5,161 bases of DNA from Ferrimicrobium sp. (GTDB lineage Bacteria > Actinomycetota > Acidimicrobiia > Acidimicrobiales > Acidimicrobiaceae). The position numbers were made by a program, and so were the translations under genes. Below are positions 1 to 5,161 of this stretch, piece by piece. Position 1 is the first letter of the stretch. Each line of letters starts with the position of its first letter. The notes beneath the pieces were generated by a model that was not told the DNA's origin, ran no database searches, and saw only the letters and a program-made list of their open reading frames with translations. The stretch lies in assembly GCA_027365375.1 (NCBI GenBank), contig DAHXNM010000321.1, positions 1 through 5,161 on the forward strand. Reading direction: 5' to 3'.

Positions 1-1236
1 TCGCTGTACTATGACGAGCCGATTCAAATCGTTCGCGGCGAGGGTAGGCACGTCTTCGACGCTAACGGGCAGAGATATCTTGATTTCTTCGGTGGTATTT
101 TGACAACCATGGTTGGCCATGCGATACCTGAGGTCGTGGAAGCCATCGCTGATCAGGCGGGTCGAATAATTCACAGTTCCACGCTTTACTTGATAGAACC
201 AATGGTCGAACTCGCTGAACGACTAGCTGCCCGATCAGGTATACCCGATGCCAAGGTCTTCTTCACGACCTCGGGTACCGAGGCAAATGATGCTGCTTTG
301 TTGTTAGCGTCGACCTATCGGCGATCAAATCAGGTGATAGCGGTAAAGAACAGTTACCATGGGCGATCCTTCACGCAGATATCGGTGACGGGCAACCGCA
401 ACTGGTCACCTTCGTCATACTCTCCACTATCAGTGAGTTGGCTCCAAGGAGGATCTCGCCTTCGAGGACCACTCGCCGGCCTCACGGATGCCGAGTATGT
501 CGCTCGTGGTAAGGCGGATCTAGAGGATGTGCTTATGACGACCACCAGCGGAGATGTCGCTGCGATTATCGCAGAACCAATCCAGGGAGTCGGTGGTTTC
601 TGCCTTCCACCGGATGGGTACTTCGGGCAGCTTCAAGAGATCCTGGCGCCGCACGGCATTCTTTACATCTCTGACGAGGTCCAGACCGGATTCGGACGCA
701 CTGGCGAGCACTTCTGGGGCTACGAGGCTCAAGGTGTGCAGCCCGACATGATCACCTTTGCTAAGGGTGTGGGCAATGGCATGGCACTCGCCGGTGTTAT
801 CGCACGTGCTGAGATTATGGATTCGCTCGGCGCGAGTTCGATCTCCACCTTCGGCGGTTCACCGGTCGCTGCGAGCGCGGGGGTCGCGACCTTTGACTAT
901 CTGATTAAACACGATCTCCAACAGAATGCACTCTTGCGTGGTGCCGAACTCCGTCGCGGTCTCGAGGAGGCTGCGTCGCACAATTCTTCGATTGGTGAAG
1001 TACGTGGCAAGGGCTTAATGCTTGGAGTGGAGTTCGTCGAGGGAGCTGGCAAGGATCCGGCTCCGAAGCTCGCAAATGAGGCTCTGGAGCGTGCAAAGGC
1101 GCGTGGGCTCTTGATTGGCAAGGGTGGACTCTTCGGAAATGTTTTGCGTATTGCCCCGCCGTTATCGGTAACCCAGGACGAGATGCTTGAGGCGGTTGCT
1201 GTGTTCAAGGATGTATTAGGAGGTACTCAATCATGA
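1..1236 (+). CDS. Class III PLP-dependent aminotransferase (AGXT2-like; probable beta-alanine/3-aminoisobutyrate:pyruvate transaminase), 5' partial
   Basis: The reading frame is open from base 1, so the true start lies upstream; the internal ATG at 100 is not the start, because the preceding 33 codons (including a YLDFFGGI stretch) are typical family sequence. The 411 visible residues are most of a roughly 430-residue enzyme. Numbering from base 1, visible motifs are: phosphate-cup TSGTEAN (S91-N96), the ring-stacking Y119-H120-G121, E192 in AEPIQG, D225 in SDEVQTG (pairs with the pyridine nitrogen), Schiff-base lysine K255 in FAKGVGNG, and T283 in STFGGSP. Class III enzymes move an amino group from an omega- or beta-amino acid to pyruvate or 2-oxoglutarate in the cytoplasm. 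The overall pattern resembles alanine-glyoxylate aminotransferase 2 more than GabT. The overlapping dehydrogenase downstream favours beta-alanine or 3-aminoisobutyrate as donor; this is inference. 4-aminobutyrate or another omega-amino acid remains possible. Confidence 0.93.
   Translation, partial: SLYYDEPIQIVRGEGRHVFDANGQRYLDFFGGILTTMVGHAIPEVVEAIADQAGRIIHSSTLYLIEPMVELAERLAARSGIPDAKVFFTTSGTEANDAALLLASTYRRSNQVIAVKNSYHGRSFTQISVTGNRNWSPSSYSPLSVSWLQGGSRLRGPLAGLTDAEYVARGKADLEDVLMTTTSGDVAAIIAEPIQGVGGFCLPPDGYFGQLQEILAPHGILYISDEVQTGFGRTGEHFWGYEAQGVQPDMITFAKGVGNGMALAGVIARAEIMDSLGASSISTFGGSPVAASAGVATFDYLIKHDLQQNALLRGAELRRGLEEAASHNSSIGEVRGKGLMLGVEFVEGAGKDPAPKLANEALERAKARGLLIGKGGLFGNVLRIAPPLSVTQDEMLEAVAVFKDVLGGTQS
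1218..1223 (+). promoter_or_regulatory. Ribosome binding site for mmsA
   Basis: A perfect AGGAGG lies inside the last codons of the aminotransferase gene, 9 bases before the ATG at 1233. It supports that start and coupled translation of the two genes. Confidence 0.85.
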
Positions 1237-2726
1237 CACGTGAACTCATTGGACACTATATAGATGGCAAAGAGGTATTCGAAGGCGAAGATCGGGGTCC
1301 TGTCTTTAATCCGGCAATTGGGCGCGAGGTCCGCGAGGTACTTTTCGCTGATGATGCCGTCGTTGATACTGCTGTAGCAGCGGCTAAAGCTGCCCAGGTT
1401 GGATGGGGTGAGGAGTCGCTCGCACGTCGCCAGCGAGTGATGTTTGACTACCGGAGTCTGTTATTGGCTCATCGCGACGAGATCGTAGCGATCATCAGTG
1501 AGGAGCATGGCAAGGTACTAGGTGACGCTGCTGGAGAGTTCGCCCGCGGAATCGAGGTGGTCGAATTTGTTACCGGCATCCCGCAGTTGCTCAAAGGACA
1601 GTACAACGACTCGGTTTCGCGTGGAGTTGACGCGATGTCAGTGCGCTATCCGTTAGGAGTAGCTGCAGGTATCACACCCTTCAACTTTCCTGCGATGGTA
1701 CCTATGTGGATGTTCCCGGTTGCTCTTGCAACTGGCAACGGTTTTATCCTAAAGCCATCGGAGAAGGACCCGTCCACCGCATTGCGTCTCGCGGAGCTGT
1801 TCGTGGAAGCTGGTGGCCCGCCCGGGCTGTTCAACGTGGTCAACGGTGACCAGCGAACGGTAGCGCGTATCTTGGAGCACCCAGATATCAAGGCGATCTC
1901 CTTTGTCGGCTCTACACCAATCGCTCGTTCTATTTATGAGCGTGCAGCGCACGCAGGCAAGCGGGTTCAGGCCCTGGGTGGGGCGAAAAATCACATGGTC
2001 GTGCTACCTGATGCTGATGTTGAGACGGTGTCAGAGGCCGCAGTGTCGGCGGCTTATGGAAGTGCGGGCGAACGCTGCATGGCGATCTCGGTGATGGTCT
2101 TGGTTGGTGACGGCGGGGACCAGCATCTCGAAGCTATCAGGGCTCGAATGCAGCAACTCACAGTAGGTTCGTACCTAGATCCTAAATCTGAGATGGGGCC
2201 ACTTATCACCAGTGTGCATCGTGATCGTGTGGCGCGACTAGTGGGTGAGGCGGAGTCGAAGGGTGCGAACATCCTTGTGGATGGCCGTGAGCATCCGATG
2301 GCTAAGGAGGCAGGTTTCTTCTTTGGTCCGACCTTGATAGATGGTGTCCGTGTAGATATGGATGCCTATCAAGAGGAGATTTTTGGGCCAGTACTACTGG
2401 TTCTACGAGCTCCCACGCTCGACGCCGCCATCGCCCTGGTGAACGAGAATCCTTACGCGAATGGCGCGGCCATCTTTACCAGCAATGGTGGGGCTGCCAG
2501 AACCTTCATTCGCCACATTGATGCAGGTATGGTAGGTGTAAATGTCCCCATCCCTGTGCCTGTGGCGTACCACTCTTTCGGAGGGTCGAAGTCGTCACTC
2601 TTTGGCGATACCAATGTCCATGGTGAGGAGGGGATCCGGTTCTACACCCGAGCCAAGGCGGTCACTATCCGTTGGCCCGGTGAAGCTAAGATCGCTACCG
2701 GTATGCATTTTGTGACTAATTCGTAA
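1233..2726 (+). CDS. mmsA: CoA-acylating methylmalonate-semialdehyde dehydrogenase
   Basis: A 497-residue aldehyde dehydrogenase of the MMSDH/IolA group (usual length about 490-500). It oxidises methylmalonate semialdehyde to propionyl-CoA and malonate semialdehyde to acetyl-CoA, with NAD+, CoA and loss of CO2. Visible motifs: ITPFNFP with oxyanion N151, cofactor-binding K174-P-S-E177, FVGST (224-228), catalytic C282 in SAGERCMA, and EEIFGPVL with E381-E382. The usual ALDH motif ELGGK, whose Glu is the general base for hydrolysis, is here ALGGAKNH (247-254) with no Glu; this is a known mark of the CoA-acylating group. The segment VPIPVPVAYHSFGGSKSSLFGD (438-459) is the family's C-terminal signature; many relatives have Trp where S452 sits. 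The ATG overlaps the aminotransferase stop as ATGA. The pair probably acts in beta-alanine, thymine/uracil or valine catabolism; inositol breakdown is an alternative, but no iol genes are in view. Confidence 0.95.
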   Translation: MTRELIGHYIDGKEVFEGEDRGPVFNPAIGREVREVLFADDAVVDTAVAAAKAAQVGWGEESLARRQRVMFDYRSLLLAHRDEIVAIISEEHGKVLGDAAGEFARGIEVVEFVTGIPQLLKGQYNDSVSRGVDAMSVRYPLGVAAGITPFNFPAMVPMWMFPVALATGNGFILKPSEKDPSTALRLAELFVEAGGPPGLFNVVNGDQRTVARILEHPDIKAISFVGSTPIARSIYERAAHAGKRVQALGGAKNHMVVLPDADVETVSEAAVSAAYGSAGERCMAISVMVLVGDGGDQHLEAIRARMQQLTVGSYLDPKSEMGPLITSVHRDRVARLVGEAESKGANILVDGREHPMAKEAGFFFGPTLIDGVRVDMDAYQEEIFGPVLLVLRAPTLDAAIALVNENPYANGAAIFTSNGGAARTFIRHIDAGMVGVNVPIPVPVAYHSFGGSKSSLFGDTNVHGEEGIRFYTRAKAVTIRWPGEAKIATGMHFVTNS

Positions 2727-2740
2727 TCTCTACCCTTGGG

Positions 2741-2752
2741 CTGAGATCTCAG
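2741..2752. repeat. 12-base perfect palindrome
   Basis: CTGAGATCTCAG is identical to its own reverse complement. It starts 14 bases after the mmsA stop and shares its last base with the left arm of the adjoining inverted repeat. It could be a protein-binding site or a restriction/methylation-rich chance palindrome (it includes AGATCT). No function can be assigned. Confidence 0.6.
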
Positions 2753-2793
2753 ATCAATCCGTGCTCAACTCTACGATTGGGCACGGATTGATC
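2752..2793 (+). terminator. 17-bp inverted repeat, probable terminator of the aminotransferase-mmsA transcript
   Basis: GATCAATCCGTGC (2752-2764) is a perfect reverse complement of 2781-2793. The stem extends inward through one G-U and three Watson-Crick pairs (2765-2768 with 2777-2780), leaving an 8-base loop CTCTACGA. Lying 25 bases past the mmsA stop, it is well placed to end that transcript. The tail GTCTATTAAC is only mildly U-rich, so it may be an imperfect intrinsic terminator, a 3'-end-protecting hairpin, or a DNA operator. Near symmetry means it could also form on the opposite strand, but no gene converges on it here. Confidence 0.65.
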
Positions 2794-2811
2794 GTCTATT
2801 AACTCGGCTTC

Positions 2812-2843
2812 GGCAGTTGCTTGATGGTTCCGTCCTTACTGCC
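2812..2843 (+). other. Weak second hairpin followed by ATTTT
   Basis: GGCAGT (2812-2817) pairs with ACTGCC (2838-2843). The 20-base loop can itself fold a small GATG/CGTC stem (2823-2826 with 2831-2834, one G-U). ATTTT follows at 2844-2848. This could be a back-up terminator behind the larger hairpin, but a 6-bp stem with a long loop is close to what chance gives. Confidence 0.25.
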
Positions 2844-2859
2844 ATTTTGGGTGTAAGTG

Positions 2860-2889
2860 TTGACGCCCTTATTTTGAGCTCACTACTCA
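2860..2889 (+). promoter_or_regulatory. Possible weak promoter (TTGACG-18-TACTCA)
   Basis: TTGACG at 2860-2865 is a good -35 match. TACTCA at 2884-2889, 18 bases later, is a poor -10. If used, transcription would begin near 2896 and give queA a leader of about 125 bases. Sequence match only. Confidence 0.2.
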
Positions 2890-2926
2890 GAAACAACGAA
2901 GCCCATCGTTCTCACAGCGAATGGCG

Positions 2927-2955
2927 TTCTTGGTGCAGCTGTGCATGAGTAAGAT
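2927..2955 (+). promoter_or_regulatory. Possible promoter for queA-tgt (TTCTTG-17-TAAGAT)
   Basis: TAAGAT at 2950-2955 fits the TAnnnT -10 form. A poor -35 (TTCTTG, 2927-2932) lies 17 bases before it. The predicted start near 2962 would give a leader of about 60 bases that contains the compact hairpin at 2971-2988. A promoter for queA-tgt is expected somewhere in this interval, because a likely terminator separates it from mmsA; which hexamers are used is uncertain. Confidence 0.25.
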
Positions 2956-2970
2956 GGTTCGCGTATACGG

Positions 2971-2994
2971 ACGCCGATGAGTCGGCGTTGTTTT
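2971..2994 (+). promoter_or_regulatory. Compact GC-rich hairpin with T-rich tail in the queA leader
   Basis: ACGCCGA (2971-2977) and TCGGCGT (2982-2988) are perfect complements around a TGAG tetraloop; a G-U pair can be added outside. TGTTTT follows at 2989-2994. This has the look of a short intrinsic terminator or attenuator, 32 bases before the queA start. The T run is interrupted by G. It may end an upstream RNA or attenuate queA-tgt, or it may simply be a leader structure. Confidence 0.45.
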
Positions 2995-3008
2995 CATGTG
3001 TCAGGGCT

Positions 3009-3014
3009 AGGAGG
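3009..3014 (+). promoter_or_regulatory. Ribosome binding site fixing the queA GTG start
   Basis: A perfect AGGAGG lies 6 bases before GTG 3021. This picks GTG 3021 over the in-frame TTG at 2988, which has no such site and falls on the hairpin's last base. Confidence 0.85.
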
Positions 3015-3020
3015 ATTTGT

Positions 3021-4085
3021 GTGGTCGCGCAGAGCGATGACTGGTCAGTAATCGATTCGTATGATTATGAGCTACCGTCTGACCGAATTGCGCGTGTTCC
3101 AGCCGAACCGCGAAGTTCAGCCAAACTCTTGGTTGGACTGGAGGATCCACCATCTGTGGTCACAGTAGCTGATCTTGGTTCGTTGCTCGAGGAGGGCGAC
3201 GTGGTGGTGGTCAACGATTCAAAGGTAGTCCCGGCACGGTTTCGCGTCCATCGTGGTACAGGTGGTCAAGTAGAGGTACTACTTCTATCTCCGCATGGGG
3301 CGATGTTTGAGGCGCTTGTGCGCCCGAACACTCGGGTTCAAAACGGTGAACTCCTCTATATCGACGATCGCCCGGTGTTTCGGGTCTGTGGTACCGGCGA
3401 ACAGGGTTCCGGGCTGCGCACTCGGTATGTCGAGGTTCTTGGAGACGCCGTATTTGCCCTAGGCGAGATCCCGTTGCCGCCATACCTAGAGGGTGTTACT
3501 ATAGACCCAGACCGTTATCAGACGGTCTATGCCAATCGGCCAGGCTCGGTGGCAGCACCGACGGCCGGTCTCCATTTTGATGCCGAGCTACTCGGTGACC
3601 TCGCTAGACGTGGCATCGAGGTGGTGAGTGTAGAACTTGAAGTTGGACTTGGAACCTTTGCGCCCGTTAAAGAGAGAGAGCTTGCCAATCACGTCATGCA
3701 TGCTGAGCGATACCGGGTCAGTGAGGATGTCTTCGAGCGAATCTCCTCCGCCCGCAGGGTAGTCGCTATTGGTACCACTGTGGTGCGCACTCTCGAGACC
3801 ATCGGTCATGGGGGGGCACTCAGCGGATCCTCTGAACTGTTTATAGTTCCGGGTTTCGATTTCCGCTGTGTTGATCTATTGCTTACTAATTTTCATGTGC
3901 CAAAGTCCACCTTGCTAGCGTTGGTTGCTGCGGCGATAGGTTCGCGCTGGCGCGGACTCTATGAGTATGCTCTTGCGAATGATTTCCGCTTCCTTTCACT
4001 TGGTGATGCGATGTTGATCCCTACTGGACGCGTAGCCGATCCCGCTATTGCGCGTTTTCCTGGCCACTCTCGAGGAGACCATTGA
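3021..4085 (+). CDS. queA: S-adenosylmethionine:tRNA ribosyltransferase-isomerase
   Basis: QueA transfers and isomerises the ribosyl group of S-adenosylmethionine onto preQ1-modified tRNA, making epoxyqueuosine at position 34 in the cytoplasm. From GTG 3021 the protein has 354 residues, matching the family's about 350. Family blocks run in order along the chain: the N-terminal SYDYELPSDRIA, VVVNDSKVVPARF, NRPGSVAAPTAGLHF (172-186), VELEVGLGTFAPV, HVMHAERYRV, VAIGTTVVRTLE, LLLTNFHVPKSTLLALV (TNFH at 289-292), and the C-terminal FRFLSLGDAMLI. These line up with E. coli QueA from end to end, with no gap or break. Its stop TGA overlaps the TTG start of tgt, so the two queuosine genes are translationally coupled. 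The GTG start was chosen from the AGGAGG site and because the conserved YELP block then sits about 15 residues in. Confidence 0.97.
   Translation: MVAQSDDWSVIDSYDYELPSDRIARVPAEPRSSAKLLVGLEDPPSVVTVADLGSLLEEGDVVVVNDSKVVPARFRVHRGTGGQVEVLLLSPHGAMFEALVRPNTRVQNGELLYIDDRPVFRVCGTGEQGSGLRTRYVEVLGDAVFALGEIPLPPYLEGVTIDPDRYQTVYANRPGSVAAPTAGLHFDAELLGDLARRGIEVVSVELEVGLGTFAPVKERELANHVMHAERYRVSEDVFERISSARRVVAIGTTVVRTLETIGHGGALSGSSELFIVPGFDFRCVDLLLTNFHVPKSTLLALVAAAIGSRWRGLYEYALANDFRFLSLGDAMLIPTGRVADPAIARFPGHSRGDH
4072..4077 (+). promoter_or_regulatory. Ribosome binding site for tgt
   Basis: GAGGAG inside the end of queA lies 4 bases before TTG 4082. The spacing is slightly short, but it is the only good site near the conserved N-terminus, and the TTGA overlap allows re-initiation by ribosomes ending queA. 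Confidence 0.65.
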
Positions 4086-5161
4086 CACGCCTAACTGTGA
4101 CTCATAGCGCTGGTAGTGCTCGACGGGGAAGTTTGAAACTGCGGTCAGCCAGTGTTGATACACCTTTTTTTATGCCTGTGGCCACACGCGGCATGGTCCG
4201 CTACGTCCCCACCGAGCTCGTTGCTGACCTCGGATATCAGGTGTTGCTCTCTAACACCTATCATCTCATGCTTCGCCCGGGAGCCGAGGTTATCGAGCAG
4301 ATGGGTGGTCTCAACGCGTTTACTGGGTTTCAAGGCTCGTCGCTAACCGATTCGGGCGGATTTCAAATCATGTCACTTGAGGCCTCGATCACGAATAATG
4401 GGGCTCGATTTCGCAACGTCTACGATGGCTCCTGGGTGACCCTGACACCAGAGGAGGCTATGTTAACACAGCAGCGCATCGGTGCCGATATTGCCATGGC
4501 GTTGGACGTGTGTACACAGCTTCCGGGTAGCAGAGATCAGCTGGAGGTCAATCTGCGGCTGACCAGCGAGTGGGCTGAGCGCTCAAGGTTGGCGCACACC
4601 GATTCGAACCAGGTGCTCTTTGGGATCATCCAAGGGGGTGTCGATCTCGAACTGCGCAGGCAGAGCACGGAGGCGATTACCGACCTCGACTTCGATGGCT
4701 ACGCAGTTGGCGGGCTCGCAGTTGGCGAGTCGCATGAGAGTACTCTTGAGGCGGTGCGAACGGTAGTCGATGGGCTTCCTTCGGATAAGCCTCGCTACCT
4801 GATGGGTGTCGGTGACCCATACCTGCTCGCTCATGCCACCGCCTTGGGCATCGACATGTTTGATTGTGTTTCGCCTACTCGAATCGCACGACACGGTACA
4901 GCGCTCACCGACCATGGTCCGGTGCGTGTCAAGGGCTTACCTAATCGTGGTCTAGACGAACCATTAGAGTCGGGTTGTGGCTGTCGTGTCTGTCAACGCG
5001 TATCCAGGGGTCTACTTCACCATCTGGCCCATGTTGACAGCGAGAGTGCAGGCGCTTTGCTGTCCGTGCATAACCTTGCCTTCCAATTCCGGCTCATCTC
5101 CAGGCTTAGAGAAGCAATAGTGGAGGACACGATTGAAGAAGTGCTAGCTGATGTCGATAAC
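4082..5161 (+). CDS. tgt: tRNA-guanine(34) transglycosylase, 3' partial
   Basis: Tgt swaps guanine-34 for preQ1 in tRNAs with GUN anticodons (Asp, Asn, His, Tyr), the step before QueA. The frame is open from TTG 4082 to the window end, giving 360 residues; E. coli Tgt has 375, so only a short tail is missing. Visible residues: D90 in TDSGGFQ (general base), D142 in LDVCT (preQ1 binding), Q184 in GIIQGG, GGLAVGE at 210-216, nucleophile D261 in IDMFDCVSPTR, and the zinc site C299-x-C301-xx-C304 plus H330 in VHNL. The spacing of C304 to H330 matches E. coli. V214 and C144 are the bacterial preQ1-type residues rather than the eukaryotic queuine type. Unusually, the common bacterial DEC is DVC here (V143). 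TTG is chosen because MTRLTVTHSAGSARRG aligns with the family start; no in-frame ATG occurs before residue 32. Confidence 0.95.
   Translation, partial: MTRLTVTHSAGSARRGSLKLRSASVDTPFFMPVATRGMVRYVPTELVADLGYQVLLSNTYHLMLRPGAEVIEQMGGLNAFTGFQGSSLTDSGGFQIMSLEASITNNGARFRNVYDGSWVTLTPEEAMLTQQRIGADIAMALDVCTQLPGSRDQLEVNLRLTSEWAERSRLAHTDSNQVLFGIIQGGVDLELRRQSTEAITDLDFDGYAVGGLAVGESHESTLEAVRTVVDGLPSDKPRYLMGVGDPYLLAHATALGIDMFDCVSPTRIARHGTALTDHGPVRVKGLPNRGLDEPLESGCGCRVCQRVSRGLLHHLAHVDSESAGALLSVHNLAFQFRLISRLREAIVEDTIEEVLADVDN

Noticed and set aside
897..1208. Minus-strand 103-residue open frame inside the aminotransferase gene
   Set aside because: Ser/Arg/Pro-rich low-complexity translation opposite a conserved gene; a shadow frame.
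100..1236. ATG 100 as the aminotransferase start
   Set aside because: The frame is open back to base 1 and encodes the conserved N-terminal part of the family, so 100 is an internal methionine.
2806..2903. Long-range pairing of GGCTTCG (2806-2812) with CGAAGCC (2897-2903)
   Set aside because: A 7-base match over about 90 bases is expected by chance, and it competes with the local hairpin at 2812-2843.
2962..2969. 8-base palindrome CGTATACG
   Set aside because: Too short to call an operator; such palindromes occur by chance.
2988..3020. Longer queA reading from TTG 2988
   Set aside because: It would start on the last base of the hairpin without a ribosome binding site and add an 11-residue Cys/Arg-rich stretch (FSCVRARRIC) unlike QueA N-termini; GTG 3021 has a perfect AGGAGG.
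2956..3020. preQ1 riboswitch before queA
   Set aside because: The leader lacks the A-rich tail and pseudoknot-forming pattern of preQ1 class I and has no room for the larger classes between the likely promoter and the start.
2727..3020. tRNA or small protein gene in the intergenic region
   Set aside because: No cloverleaf-type pairing or T-loop signature was seen, and no open frame with a ribosome binding site stands out on either strand.
4583..4915. Minus-strand 110-residue open frame inside tgt
   Set aside because: It lies wholly opposite a well-conserved tgt coding region, has no recognisable domain, and is best explained as a shadow of the real gene.

Overview
This window carries four same-strand protein genes, arranged as two tightly coupled pairs separated by a 294-base intergenic region. 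The DNA is moderately G+C-rich. It uses strong AGGAGG-type ribosome binding sites and two non-ATG starts (GTG for queA, TTG for tgt). Protein features such as the form of the methylmalonate-semialdehyde dehydrogenase C-terminus suggest a moderate-G+C actinobacterium, perhaps of the Acidimicrobiia. That placement is an impression from sequence style, not a demonstrated assignment.

Left pair (1-2726): a class III pyridoxal-phosphate aminotransferase, cut at its N-terminus by the window edge, is followed by a complete CoA-acylating (methyl)malonate-semialdehyde dehydrogenase. The stop and start overlap as ATGA. A beta-amino acid:pyruvate transaminase would yield malonate or methylmalonate semialdehyde from beta-alanine or 3-aminoisobutyrate. 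The dehydrogenase would then convert these to acetyl-CoA or propionyl-CoA. The pair therefore reads as the last two steps of reductive pyrimidine, beta-alanine or valine breakdown.

Middle (2727-3020): no convincing gene. It holds a 12-base perfect palindrome abutting a 17-bp inverted repeat just after mmsA (likely terminator), a weaker second hairpin, weak promoter-like sequences, and a compact hairpin with a T-rich tail about 30 bases before queA.

Right pair (3021-5161): queA and tgt, two steps of queuosine tRNA modification, overlap as TTGA. Tgt exchanges guanine-34 of GUN-anticodon tRNAs for preQ1, and QueA then adds the cyclopentene-forming ribosyl part from S-adenosylmethionine. tgt starts at a TTG inside the queA stop and is still open at the window end. 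All catalytic and zinc residues of Tgt are visible.

I see no mobile element, CRISPR array, RNA gene or obviously new system. The points most worth a second look are the intergenic RNA/DNA structures and one changed residue in the Tgt substrate pocket.
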